This document shows positions 11,662-22,775 of a stretch of 64,000 nucleotides of DNA, piece after piece. Location: the NCBI GenBank assembly GCA_037349315.1, contig JBAIAC010000004.1:43093001-43157000 (forward strand), in the 5' to 3' direction. The stretch is from Chelydra serpentina (taxonomy: Eukaryota > Chordata > Testudines > Chelydridae). Both the position numbers and the translations under genes were made by a program. A model generated the notes under the pieces. It made no database searches, was not told the DNA's origin, and saw only the letters and a list, made by a program, of their open reading frames with translations. The number at the start of each line of letters is the position of its first letter. Positions within the stretch are counted from its first letter, which is position 1.

Positions 11662-12047
11662 CAGTAGTTCTCAACCAAGGGTATGCAGAGGTCTTTCAGA
11701 GAGTACAACAACTCATCTAGATATTAGCTTAGTTTTACAACAGGCTACATAAGAAGCATTAGCAAAGTCAGTACAACCTAAAATTTCATACAATGACTTG
11801 TTGATACTGCTGTCTATACTATACACTGAAATGTAAGTGCAATATTTATATTCCAGTCTATTTATTTTATAATTATATGGTAAAAATGAGAAAGTAGGCA
11901 ATTTTTCAGTAATAGTGTGCTGTGATACTTTTGTATTTTTATGTCTGATTTTGTAAGCAAGTAGTTTATAAGTGAGGTGTAACTTGGGGGTATACCAGAC
12001 AGACTCCTGAAAGGGGTACAGTAGTCTAGAAAGTTTAAGAGCCACTG
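11662..12047. mobile_element. non-autonomous hAT element
   Basis: The left end is CAGTAGTTCTCAACC and the right end, read inward, is CAGTGGCTCTTAAAC, a hAT-like inverted pair. The AT-rich core is shared with 45925-46163 (for example CTATTTATTTTATAATT and AATTTTTCAGTAATAGTGTG). No target duplication could be matched. It begins 14 bases beyond the Harbinger-1 end. No coding capacity. Confidence 0.65.
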
Positions 12048-12216
12048 CACACTGTTTTTTTGTAAACAGCCCAGAAACTAGGATGGCACTAATACAACAA
12101 AATAAAAATAAAATAAAGAAATTGGTTGCAAGAGAGATGTTTTATGAATTCAAAAACAAAAGATTATGGGGCAGATCTTCTGCAGGTATAAATCACCATA
12201 GCTCCATTTACTCTTA

Positions 12217-12464
12217 GGCCTGGTCCACACTAGGGGGCGGGATCGATCTAAGATACGCAACTTCAGCTACGTGAATAGCGTAGCTGAAGTCGAAGTATCT
12301 TAGATCGAATTACAAAGTACTTACCTCGGGTCCACACAGCGCAGGCAGGCTCCCCCGTCGACTCCGCTTACTCCTCGCGCTGAGCTGGAGTTCCGGAGTC
12401 GACGGGGAGTGCTTCTGGGATCGATCGCTATCCGCCGAATTGGGCGGGTAGTGTGGATGTACCC
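12217..12464 (+). mobile_element. multi-hairpin Harbinger-type MITE, copy A
   Basis: The ends GGCCTGGTCCACACTA and GGGTACATCCACACTA (read inward) are flanked by TTA (12214-12216) and TAA (12465-12467). Inside are nested palindromes: CTTCAGCTACGTGAATAG with its complement (about 12250-12305) and a CCCCGTCGACTCCG arm pairing with CGGAGTCGACGGGG (about 12353-12408). Same family as 25283-25577 (opposite orientation) and 47284-47579. Confidence 0.8.
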
Positions 12465-12467
12465 TAA

Positions 12468-12696
12468 GAGCATGTCTACACTATGGGCACGACAGTAGGA
12501 GAGCTACAGTACTCTAGTTGTGCTGCTGTAGTGCTGTGGTATAGACACTTCCTACATCTCTGGAATGCAGTTTTTGGTCAATGTAGCTAACCCACCTCCA
12601 CCTTCCAAGGACCTAGGTGTGTGTACCCTGGGGATTAGATTGACTTAACTCTGTCACTCACTTAGGTCTATCTAAATTTGAAGTGTAGACCAGAGC
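12468..12696. mobile_element. Harbinger-type MITE abutting copy A
   Basis: The ends GAGCATGTCTACACTA and GCTCTGGTCTACACTT (read inward) are flanked by TAA at 12465-12467 and TAA at 12697-12699. The left TAA also serves as the right flank of MITE copy A. No coding capacity. Confidence 0.6.
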
Positions 12697-12805
12697 TAAT
12701 AAATTGATACTTATTTACACCAGGTGAGGATCTGGCCCTGTGTCTTCGAGTTCAGAATAAGAAGCAGGAACTGATAAATTCTTAAGTAACAAAAATATTG
12801 TTCTC

Positions 12806-13870
12806 ACAGATAAGAATGTCCCTACTGGGTCAAACCAATGGTCCACCTAGCCAGGTGTCCTATCCTCCAACAGTGGCTGTTGCCCAGTGCTTCAGAGGGA
12901 ATGAACAGAACAGGGCAATTTATCAAGTGATCCATCCCTGTATCCCAGTTCCAGCTTCTGGCAGTCAGTGGTTTATGGACATCCAGAGAATGGGGTTGTG
13001 TCCCATACCATCTTGGCTAATAGCAATTCATGGACCCATTCTCCATGAACTTTTCTTTTTTGAACCCAGCTGTAATTCTGGCCTTCACAACATCTCCTGG
13101 CACCAGGTTCCACAGGTGGACTGTGTGTTGTGGGAAGAAGTACTTTGTTTCTATTATTGCCTATTAATTCCACTGGGTGATCCCCAGTTCTTATGTTATG
13201 TGAAGCTTCCTTATTCACTTTCTCCACACCATTCCTGATGTTACAGACTCCCTCTTAGTCATCTCTTTTCTAAGATGCACAGTCCCAGTCTTTTTAATCT
13301 CTCCTTGTATGGAAGCTGTTCCATACCCCTACTCATTTTTGTTGCGCTTCTCAGTACTTTTTCCAATTCTAATAATTTTTTTTAGAGATGGGGCAACCAC
13401 AACTGTACGCAGTATTCAAGGTATGGGCATATCATGGATTTATATAGTGGCATTATGATATTTACTATCTTATTATCTATCCTTTTCCTAATGCTGCCTA
13501 ACATTCTGTGAGCTTTTTTTACTGTAACTGCACATTCAGGGATGTTTTCAGAGAACTATCCACAATAACTGCAAGATCTCTTTCTTGAATTGTAACTGCT
13601 GATTTAGACCCATCATTTTATATGTATAGTTGGGTTATGTTTTCCAATGTGCATTACTTTGCACTGATCAGTATTGAATTTCATCTGCCATTTTCCTCCC
13701 TAGTCATCCAATTTTGTGGGATCCCTTTGTAACTCTTTGCAGTCTGCTTTGGACTTAACTGTCTTGAGTAATTTTAGATAGTCTACAAACCTTGCCACCT
13801 CTCTATTTAACCATTTTTGCAGATCATTTATGAATATGTTGGATAGCACTGGTCCCAGTACAGACCCCAG
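12806..13870 (-). mobile_element. CR1 LINE 3' region, minus strand
   Basis: The block reads as a CR1 3' portion in reverse. It begins with the tail words TGGGTCAAACCAATGGTCCA, continues through reversed ORF2 C-terminal sequence, and ends near GGTCCCAGTACAGACCCCAGG. No open frame survives. Its distal 270 bp form an inverted repeat with the plus-strand CR1 that follows. Confidence 0.8.
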
Positions 13871-13877
13871 GAAAAAG

Positions 13878-14390
13878 GGGTTAACAGTGAGGTGGCAAAA
13901 GTTGCAGATGATACAAAATTACTCAAGATAGTTAAGTCCAAAGCAGACTGTGAAGAGTTGGGAATCTCAAAAAACTGGGTGACTGGGAAACAAAATGGCA
14001 GATGAAATTCAATGTTGATAAATGCAAAGTAATGCCCATTGGAAAACATAATCCCAGCTATACATATAAAATGATGGGGTCTAAATTAGCTGTTACCACT
14101 CAAGAAAGATCTTGGAGTCATTGTTAATAGTTCTCTGAAAACATTCACTCAGTGTGCAGTGGTAGTCAAAAAAGCTAACAATGTTGGGCATCATTAAGAA
14201 AGGCATAGATAGTATGACATAAAATATCATATTGCCTCTATAGAAATCCATGGTACGCCCACATCTTGAATACTGCATGCAGATCTGGTTGTCCCTTCTC
14301 AAAAAAGATATATTGGAATTGGAAAAGGTACAGAAAAGGGCAACAAAAATTATTAGTGTTCCAATTTTGGAGTTTAAGAGGATTATGGTT
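13878..14390 (+). mobile_element. CR1 LINE ORF2 C-terminal fragment, plus strand
   Basis: The plus frame at 14250-14370 reads [12 protein letters not shown] and [11 protein letters not shown], typical of the end of CR1 ORF2. Upstream text from 13885 is the reverse complement of 13525-13800 in the neighbouring minus-strand CR1. Frameshifts are frequent. The 3' end is lost after about 14390. Confidence 0.75.
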
Positions 14391-17138
14391 CCATGCCCCA
14401 AAATGTACTGGGCTCCAGTATGTCCTTGCAGAGCCAGAGCCTGCCTAGCTAGAGGAAGGAGGTGCACTGCTCAATGTTCCTAGCACCGCTGTCTTCTATT
14501 GTGCTGTAAGAATGCACTGGACAGGGATGCTTTCTACATCTGTACAACAAGCATAGTCAGCGCTCCACCCAGCCCAGCCCAGCAGGCATTGCTCGGGAGT
14601 GGGTGGCTCATGGTCCCCACCCTCAACATGCCAAGACCTGCCCCTCTAGAGACACTTGTGTTGCCAGCATCTGTAGCCAAATTACACATTTACCAAGCAG
14701 AGTTACATGGGAAGATTCACGGGAAGGGCTCATTGTGTTCTCTAATGCCCCCCTTTCCCAGGCACCTATGGTAGAGCACCAAGAATTTACTCTGAAAATG
14801 ACTTATTTTTAAAAATGCTACATAAGCTGCTTTCTTTATATGAGCTCCTCTCTACCCTAAATGTTGCTAGGTTGACTCCAGCTCAAAGACTAGTGGGAGT
14901 AACTTCAGTGTAAACCTGAATAAAAGTTCTGCTAAACAGACAACAACCAAGAACCTCTCTCATTGCACAGGCCTGATTTCAAACCCATGAAATATGATGC
15001 CTGTGCATCATGATGTCTTTGTATACAAATATCTTTGTACTTGTTAGCACTGCAGTGTGTTTAATGGCTTTCACCAAGAACTTTGCAGCATTCCATTTGC
15101 AATTTTCATATTCAAAGCATGCCACATGTTCATCTTTCCCACAGATTAGTTTGCAATTGTAGGTATAGCAGGAGACCGGTGAGCCAAACCCTACAGTACA
15201 AACCCTGACAAAAAATGTCTGTAGGAGGAACCACTTCTAAAAACTCGCTTCTTCTGCCAAACCCATGATAATAGTCAATACTGTCACTTACTCACCCTCT
15301 CTCCCCCACAAAAATACAATGTTCTTCTGGCAAAATGTGGTCCATAGTTAAAAATAACAAAGTAAAATAAATATAATAAAAGTCTTGGAAATATAGTCCA
15401 CTCAGTGGTGAATTTCTGTTGGATATCCAACAAATTTTTGAACACCTTCTACCCACTGAATAGCAGTTTACTCCATAAGTAACCCCATTTACTTCAATAG
15501 ACGACTTGTAGAGCAACATGCTACTCAGTGTGAGTAAGGGTATGAGGTTTTGACCTAAGTCTGCAGAATGGTATTTCTTACCAAGCCTATTCTTTAAGCG
15601 TAGAGTTGTTAACTCTCTGGTTTTGCAAGCTTACTGGGTCTGGAGGGGGTGTATTTTACAACTAATCCTCATTTTAGGAACACCAATAGTGCACAATTTA
15701 GCTAGTCAGACGATACCATCTTCCTCTTTCTTACTACAAAATGGGGGCAAATTTACTACAGTTTCATTTTAAAAGATTACTCCTGAGAGCCAAGTTCAAC
15801 TACAGTTTATGTCTAAAGCCTAGCAAGTGATTATACAGTATATCTTAAATATGTTTAAAAAATGTCATTGAATGGGAAATGCATCTGAAATGCCCCAGTG
15901 GGGATGAAAAGCTTGTACTGAATTTATGTTATATTAAGTCCCATGAATTTATGCTATGTTAAGTTGAGAACAGCAGTGTAGCTCCTTCTAGAGTGTACCA
16001 TCAAGTTAAAAAAAACACACCCAAAAAACCAGATCCCTCCCAATTAATGTTTTTGTTTGAAGGCTGTAACTCTATTTAATTTGAAATTTCCTCTTGCTGT
16101 GCCAATTATATTTTAAACTTCTTCCTGTGAAGTTTTAAAGTGCACTGTCTTATTTGACACACAGAGTACTATTAAAACGGCCCAGAGCGGGATAAAAATG
16201 TTTTTCTTTCTTTAGTATCAAGCACCTGGCAAGTAAATGGAACGTTTCTGTAAAGCCTTAAAGGCTATTAAAGGCATTCCTCTTTTTCCCTGGGGATTCA
16301 AAACCCACTTATTTTTATTTCCTGTTTTAAACCTATGAAATTACATCACTTTTTTCCTTTGATTTAACATTTTGCAGTATTTTTCCACATTGTTCCTTAG
16401 TTTTTTAACCCACTAATAATTAAAACTGCTGTTCTGCTAGACCACCAGAGATAGTGGGAGAGGAGATGACTAATATTAAATTAGTCTTGCCAATGGGGGA
16501 AGAGCATTGACTATTTGCAGTAAGTCATATGACTTAAGGTAATTTAAATTAAGGTTTTGCTGATATGAATTGCTTTGACTATATAGGCCATTGGTCTAGC
16601 CCTCTCAAACCCTGGTGGAGGGGGAGTGGAGCAATCAGGGCTGGATTCTGGGTTTATAGGATCCATGTATTCAAAATATTGTGGCAAGTATCTAAAACTA
16701 ATAACTTTATTGAAATAAATTATAATGTGGGAACCCAACAAAGGGGTTAACAGCTACTGCACATATACTTAATTCTGAAGTGCGATGAGTATTTAGGGGG
16801 AATAACATATGTCATCAAAATGGATGGGCTGTAAACACCCAGTGGACACATGAGACTTTGGGTCAAATTCATCCCTGGTGTAACTCCACTGGCTTCATGA
16901 TGAATTTCGTCCACTGTGTTTAGGAGGCAGGATCATTGCATTTCAGTGGTTTTCCTATTGTGTTGCAAAACATCTACAAAGAGGACAACCCATTTCCCCG
17001 GCTCCCAGAACCATATGGCCAAAGCATGCTTGGCATTTAGAAGAACTAGAAAAAACATCACATGATGCAGGAGGGATGGTTTACTATTGATGCCAGTATA
17101 CGTCTGCAAGGAGACGGAGATGGCCATCTGCGCCCATG
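14391..17138. other. no gene seen; intron-like DNA
   Basis: No exon of the flippase gene and no transposon protein were recognised. Around 16859-16915 is a short piece of a palindromic repeat (GGTCAAATTCATCCCTGGTG). The rest is AT-rich and unassigned. Confidence 0.35.
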
Positions 17139-17340
17139 TTATAATGGAGATATGCCAATCTCCAAGAACTGGAACGACCTTGAAAGGTCATCGAGTCCAG
17201 TCCCCTGCCTTCACTAGCAGGACCAAGTACTGTCCCCTGACAGATTTTTGCCCCAGATCCCTAAATGGCCCCCTCAAGGATTGAACTCACAACCCTGGGT
17301 TTAGCAGGCCAATGCTCAAACCACTGAGTTATCCCTCCCC
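17139..17340 (-). mobile_element. tRNA-derived SINE (tortoise Pol III type), minus strand
   Basis: Read on the minus strand it starts GGGGAGGGATAACTCAGTGG, with an A box (complement of 17309-17331) and a B box GGTTGTGAGTTCAATCC (complement of 17278-17294). The 3' tail (GACTGGACTCGATGACC, AAGGTC, CCAGTTC) differs from the octamer-ended tail of the SINE at 40064. Not a functional tRNA: no cloverleaf 3' half or anticodon arm is preserved. Confidence 0.85.
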
Positions 17341-18372
17341 ATAACTCAACATTATGGCATGTTGAGTGTGCCATAATCTGGGCAGGTGGCGAGATGTTAG
17401 CACGTAGCACGCTTGAATGCAGGCAGAGACCCACTTTGAGATACACTGGGAGGAGAGGGCTTGAACGTGGGATCTGTCTGCAATGGCCACGAAGTGGCAT
17501 GGAGAGGCATGAAAGGCATAGGTTCTGTCAAGGTAGAACGCAAGTGCGAGTTGGACATCAAGCGAGTGCAGGGTTCTGTCCACAGGAGCAGCATGTGGCT
17601 TAGGATGGAAGACCAGGAGGTGAATAGACTGGTTGAGGTGGAAGTCTGAGACCACCTTCGGGAGAAATTTGGGGTGAAAGCATAAGGAAACCTTGTCCTT
17701 ATGAAAGACCGTATAAGAGGCATTTGTCATCATAGCGTCCAGTTCACTGACCCGCTGAACAGAAATGATAGCCACAAGGAAAATGACCTTCATGGGGAGG
17801 TGGAAGAGGGAGAATATGGACAAGGCCTCAAAGGGGGCTCTGGTGAGAGGGGAGAGCATAAGATTGAGGTTCCAGGAGGGTGTGGGCACAAGCATTGGCA
17901 GGAAGGTTTTCAGCAGCCCCTTCAGGAAGCAGGTAGTGGTGGGATGAGGCAGGTGGTGGTAGTGAAAGGTGATGATGCCAAGCCCAGGAGGTGAAATGTG
18001 TCCATTTTTCTGTGTAGCATGCTCTGGTGGAGGACCATCTACTGTATGTAAGGAGGAGTCGAACAGGCATTGTCTGCACGCAAGCCCTGTCCAAAAACCA
18101 GGCCATGAGGCAAAGGGGGCTCGGCTTGGGGTGGTGGATTCAGCCCCGGTCCTGGGTGAGTGGGGGGCAGGTGGAGAGCCGGAGGATGACCGGAGGGTGG
18201 CCCTTGAGTCCTTCAGGCTGTGAAGCCTCATGCCTGTCTCCCCCGAGAACAGTGAGGAGCCTTCAGAAGGGAAGTCCTGGATAGATTGCTGGACCTCATG
18301 AGGAAGTCCCAGGTACTGGAGCCAAGAGTTATGCCTCATGGTGATAGCTGAGGCCATTGTCCTAGCTGCCAT
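17329..18372 (-). pseudogene. DIRS-1 fused gag/tyrosine-recombinase frame
   Basis: A continuous 347-codon frame joins the C-terminal part of DIRS gag (TMASAITMRHNSWLQYLGLP, then LHSLKDSRATLRSSSGS) to the tyrosine recombinase (ITFHYHHLPHPTTTCFLKGL, VQRVSELDAMM, FHKDKVSLCFHPKFLPKV, HSLDVQLALAFYLDRT). The RT and RNase H that normally lie between are absent, so an in-frame internal deletion created the fusion near 18100. The recombinase keeps the first catalytic Arg (in QRVSEL), but the HxxR box reads HTQH, so the second Arg is lost. It is cut off by the SINE boundary before the nucleophilic Tyr. The product would be inactive as a recombinase. Confidence 0.75.
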
Positions 18373-18850
18373 GTTGGCTGTGTAAGCAGAGTCAGGATGA
18401 GCTCTACCCTGACATCTGGTGGTGAGTTGTGGAAAGGGATGTCCTGGAGATTGGTCGTGGCCACATTTTTACCCTCCTCCAAAAGGGCAGTGAATTCCTG
18501 CCTTGAATCTTGAGGCAGAGAGTCTTTAAACTTGGCCAGGGAGTCCCACTGATTGTAATTGTTTCTCCCCAGCAAAGCTTGCTGGTTAGAGATACGTAGT
18601 TGAAGGCTACCCATTGAATAAACCTTTTTCCCAAACAGGTCTAGTTTTTTTGCATCTCTGTTTAGGGGTAGCACTCGTTTGGCCCTACCTGTCCCTCTTG
18701 TTGGCTGCCAACACAACCTGGGAACCTGGGTGTGCATGTGTACGGGTACTCAAACCCGCTTGCTGACACATAATATTTCTTCTCTGCCCTTTTTTGGGGG
18801 GGGTGGGGCAGAGAAGAAAGAGTTTGCCAGAGGGCCTTGACTAGACCCAT
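18336..18850 (-). pseudogene. DIRS-1 gag central fragment
   Basis: Minus-strand frames at 18850-18662 and 18737-18336 carry successive gag words (LVKALWQTLSSLPHPP, KKYYVSASGFEYPYT, then KKLDLFGKKVYS and LQLRISNQQALL). They are joined by frameshifts near 18700 and 18380. This matches the order expected for vertebrate DIRS gag. Confidence 0.7.
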
Positions 18851-18891
18851 TACAGACTCGTTAATGATAAGACCACTGTGGAGGGAGCTGC

Positions 18892-19728
18892 TGTTACGTG
18901 ATAGATATTCAGGCCTGTCTGTAAAGGCCTGTACTTTAAGAATTTAGGTATATGTTTATCATTTAGCTAGTTATAGAGGTATAAAAGAAAGAATCAAAAT
19001 CACCGTCTGCCTGCGTAAGGGCCTTCTTTCACTGTGACAGTCTGAGGCCCTGTTCTTAAGAGAAGGCCTTTGGCTAAGTAGCAGAGGCAGCCATAAGCTG
19101 GGAAGCGTATGGTCACATCCTCACATTCCAAACTAGTTATATTGAAACAAGGCAATCTGGGGCTGTTGGAAAGGTGATCCGATCTATCACCTCCAGATAA
19201 AGGGAAGAGCCTAGAAGATGTAAAAGGAAATTTAGTTTGATAGTTTTCTGTTTGGTAAGAACTCACTTATCAATAGACATAGTTGGGAAACCCTTATGTC
19301 TTTATAGATGTAGTTGTGAAATCCTCACTTCTGTTATAGTTCCCACTTCGCTATTGTTTATTTGCATGGTCTCTGGCTGGTTGTGTGATTGTTTCTCTCT
19401 GTTGTACAATTAATTTTGCTGGGTGTAAACTAATTAAGGTGGTGGGATATAATTGGTTAGAGAATGATGTTACAATATGTTAGGATTGTTAGATTTCAGT
19501 AAAATGATTAGTTAAGGTATAGCTGAGAATATTACTATATAAATTAGGGGCAAACAGGAAGTAAGTAGGGATTCGAAAATAAGGAAAAAGGAACTTGGAT
19601 TTAAGCTTGCTGGAAGTTCACCCCAATAAACATCAAATTGTTTGCACCTTCGGACTTTGGGTATTGTTGCTCTCTGTTCATGCGAGAAGAACCAGGGAAG
19701 TGGGAGGGTAAAGGAATAAGCCTCTACC
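18892..19728 (+). mobile_element. solo LTR of an endogenous retrovirus, inside DIRS gag
   Basis: An 837-bp block starts TGTTACGTG and ends CCTCTACC, flanked on both sides by AGCTGC (18886-18891 and 19729-19734), a 6-bp target duplication. Near its 3' end are AATAAA (about 19625) and a T-rich R/U5-like stretch. Removing the block and one AGCTGC leaves the DIRS gag frame continuous across the junction. The usual terminal CA appears mutated to CC. No internal retroviral gene is present; recombination between two LTRs would explain the solo form. Confidence 0.75.
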
Positions 19729-19849
19729 AGCTGCCACAGCCAGAATGTCAATAAGGCTGTGAGATATTTCCTTAAACTCCTCAATCTTCAGCCCCAGCTT
19801 AGGTGCTATCCTCTTCAAAAAGTCCTGTTGGGCCCTGAAGCCAACCTGT

Positions 19850-20485
19850 GGAAGCGAGCTACTGAACCCTGAGACAGCCAATGGGAGCTGTGGTGGCAAC
19901 GCCTGCAGGCGAGTGCAGTGCGCGGAGTGCCCGGGACGCCCCTGCGCCTAGGGTCCGAGGGGACATGCCAGCCACTTCCGGGAGCCACCTGAGGTAAGCA
20001 CTGTCCAGCTGGAGCCCTCATCCCAACCCTCTGCCCCAGGTCGGAACCCCCTCCCGCACCGTAACTCCCTCCCAGAGCCCACACCCGGCACTCCAACCCC
20101 TGCCCCAGCCCTGAGCCCCCTCCTGTACCCAAAACCCCTCATCTCTGGCCCCACCACACAGCCTGCACACCCCCAGCTGGAGTCCACACTGCCTCCCACA
20201 CCCCAACCCCCTGCCCCAGCCCGGAGCCCCCTCCTGCACTCATAACCCCTCATTTCTGGCCCTACCCAAGAGCCGGCATCTCCAGCCAGAGCCCTCACCC
20301 CCCTCCTGCATCCTAACCCCCTTCTCCAGCACAGTGAAAATGAATGAGGGTGGGAAAGAGCAAGCGACGGAGGGAGGGGGAATGGACTGATTGGGGGTGG
20401 GGCCTCAGAGAAGGGGCAGGGCCGTGGAGAAGGGGCGGGGGAGAGGGTGGGGCAAGGGTGTTCGATTTTGTGCAATTAGAAAGTT
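19850..20485. repeat. GC-rich interspersed repeat with CCCC-rich core
   Basis: The block runs from a CpG-rich part (19880-19990) through irregular repeats of CCCCTGCCCCAGCCC type, then G-rich sequence, and ends GAAAGTTGGCAACCCTACC. The core resembles the C-rich block at 2425-3606 in composition. Apparent long frames are composition artefacts. Class unknown. Confidence 0.4.
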
Positions 20486-20489
20486 GGCA

Positions 20490-21130
20490 ACCCTACCTTG
20501 AACCCAGGTCTCTCATGTGAGTGGCCTAACCACTGGGCTATTCTGGAGCAGGTCTCTCTCAATGTCTCTTGTTAAAGCTGTTCCACTTTGTATAAAAACA
20601 CTTACATAGGCACTGGGCCAGAGATACAATGACTAGTCTATAGTCTAGGGGCTAGCACGCTCTCCTGGGAGACCTAGGTTCCAGTTCCTGCTTCAATTAA
20701 TATTTAAGTGTTTTATACAAGGTGTAACATTTTCAGCAGGAGAGACAGGGCCCCACTTGAGAATATTCATAGCCCAGCAGTTAGGGCATCTCACCTGTGA
20801 GGTAGGACACCTGGGTTCAATTCCCTGCTCCAAGTCAGGCAGAGTGGGGATCTGAAACTGGACCTTCCAGATTGCAGGTGAGTGCTCTAACCCCTGGGTT
20901 AGCGACTGGCTGGAAGGGAAGCATAGACACCTCTCTCCACTCAGCCTGTGTAGGCCTGGTCTGTATGTGCACCAGCAGAAATTCAGATGCCTGGGGGACT
21001 TTACCAGTGGAAACAGGTGCCTACAGGGTTAGTCAAAAACTAAACAGGGGCTCTGAGATCTAAATTTTGGACTTAGGTCCTTAAATCCCTTTGTGGATCT
21101 AGGTGTCTAAGGTTAGCCACTCAGAAATCA
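20490..21130. repeat. old repeat with tRNA-like modules in both orientations
   Basis: A plus-strand tRNA-like module (TAGCCCAGCAGTTAGGGCAT, then GGTTCAATTCCCTGCTCC, 20772-20831) is preceded by an inverted one (GAACCCAGGTCTC and CTAACCACTGGGCTA, 20501-20540). The arms CTTTGTATAAAAACACTTA (20588) and TAAGTGTTTTATACAAGG (20705) are also inverted. The block ends AAATCCCTTTGTGGATCTAG, an ending shared with 57830-57848. Confidence 0.5.
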
Positions 21131-22602
21131 AAGCACCCCATATTAGAGGCCAATTCTGAAAATACAGGTCTTAATTTTGCTGTTTCTGTTTTTCTCCATT
21201 TATAAAATAGGAAAATATTTTCCTAATTACCAACAGTATTGTGGGAATTAATTAGCTAATATTTGTAGGTTGCTTTGAATACGTGTGAAACAACTCCTAC
21301 CATGCAATAGGACTCTGCCCCCCACTTACAATGAAAATATTATCAAATATTACCATTACTACTTCTACAAGGTATTCATTGAAGTATTCTGTATATTAAC
21401 CTTCAAAACAATAAGGAGGGAAATTTATTTCATTACTCAGTCTTCTGAGTTCCCTGTTTCTTCCAAAAAAGACCCAATGAAAACAGCCTAGTAGTACAAA
21501 CACTCATCTCAACTCTTCTGTTTTCATCAAAAGATTTAAACTCAGCAATGTAATTTTCAGTGTTCTGTGATTACAACACAGAAAAATGCTGAACACTAAA
21601 CCCTGTCAGAGCTCAAAGCCATCACAGGAGACCTCTCAGCAGCAGAACATCATAGATGGCTACCCTCTAGGGAAGGCCACGCAAATGAATTACAATCTAA
21701 TAACATATACTATTGGGGTTTCTGTACCTGCTAAGATATTTAATATTGTTTCCTTGCCTCTCTGTGCAGCTCTGCTTAATGAAGAGCTGCCATACAAAGT
21801 GGAGGCAACCTCTGGCTATTTAATTCCCACTGCTTAAGCATGATCACAGGTGCAACATCACAGCTCCTATTCTTCAATGTCTCCGATAATCATGGGGTCA
21901 GGGAGGCCTGTTTCCTCATTATCTCCTATCACTTTATAAAAAGCTATCAGGCTCAATTTGGGGGAAAATCTGCATAATTAAAAAGCATTTCTATTTTTAA
22001 ATAGGGGAGAATCTTGCCGGTTTGTCTGCAGCCATGACATTTTCTGTCTATCTTTTAAAATACCATGCTCATCACGATAGTACAGTTTTTGAGAACCAAG
22101 ATAGTTCCATTGCTGGGGGGCATGCAAGACACAGAGAGTCCATGAAAAGGGTATGCATCCCTGGGGCACTGAACAAGGCCTCTTTCTGCCTTCTGACTGC
22201 AGGGTTTTGGGTTAGTAGAGGGGAGAAGTAAAATCCAAGACTACACTGATCTGCCAGTCACACACACTCCTGCAGAGTGCGGCATAGCTATGGTAGCTAC
22301 AGCAGCTGCAGCAAAGCCATTAGAGGGGAAATATGCCTTGCACACTGCCCTTGTGGGATATTCCCAGTATGCAGCCCTGCTTCCCAATCATTGTTCCATA
22401 ACAGATAACTCACAACTGTGTTTGAATAAACAAGCGACTTACAGCAGACAGCTCAGCTCCTCTTAAATATTAACCTGCAAGTTTCCTTCTTTTACATTTC
22501 CTGCATTCGCTGTAAGCCTGAAGGCGATAAATGGCAGGAGAAGAGGAAGAGTTACACCAACTCCACACCAGTTTCTCACTGGAGAAAATTGACATTTCTT
22601 AC
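21131..22602. other. intron of the flippase gene, downstream of the exon
   Basis: No further exon was recognised; the donor site of the exon at 22603 opens into this stretch on the minus strand. The 83-codon plus frame at 21586-21837 shows no domain. Confidence 0.5.
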
Positions 22603-22775
22603 CTGCAACAGATGACTGCCTTACAGGACAGTGCTAGGTCCAGGAAGCACTGCCGGACTTCAAACGAGAGAGCATATTTCAGAGTCTGGCCATCAATAAT
22701 GAGAGCTATATCGTTTTCTTTGCCCAGTGAATCTCCCAGGTTTGTACAGTGATGGGTCAGGGTTGCTCTTGTTGC
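22603..22775 (-). CDS. ATP8A2: ATP8A2 P4-ATPase exon (P domain)
   Basis: This 173-nt exon is read from 22775 to 22603. It follows AG at 22777-22776, with a long pyrimidine tract (complement of 22778-22830), and is followed by GTAAGAAATG. It begins in phase 0 with [14 protein letters not shown] and continues [20 protein letters not shown] and ALSFEVR before [14 protein letters not shown], leaving two bases (AG) of a split Arg codon. P4-ATPases flip aminophospholipids to the cytoplasmic leaflet; this stretch lies in the cytosolic phosphorylation domain after the DKTG/TGDK region. LGKEND and ALSFEVR match my memory of ATP8A2; ATP8A1 has RKEND and ALTFGVRQ. No stop, frameshift or splice defect is visible. 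The rest of the gene lies outside this window. The paralogue call rests on remembered family sequences. Confidence 0.9.

Larger units (their letters stand above)
17341..19849 (-). mobile_element. DIRS-1 retrotransposon relic, split by a solo LTR
   Basis: From 19849 downward on the minus strand come gag N-terminal sequence (FLKRIAPKLGLKIEEFKE, IDILAVAA), an inserted LTR (18892-19728), more gag (KRAEKKYYV, FGKKVYSMGSLQLRISNQQA), then the gag/recombinase fusion. RT and RNase H are missing. DIRS elements replicate by reverse transcription and integrate with a tyrosine recombinase instead of a DDE integrase. Plus-strand frames across this block are antisense shadows. Confidence 0.8.

Noticed and set aside
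17394..18284. Plus-strand frames across 17.4-18.3 kb
   Set aside because: Antisense to DIRS gag/recombinase, which carries clear family motifs on the minus strand.
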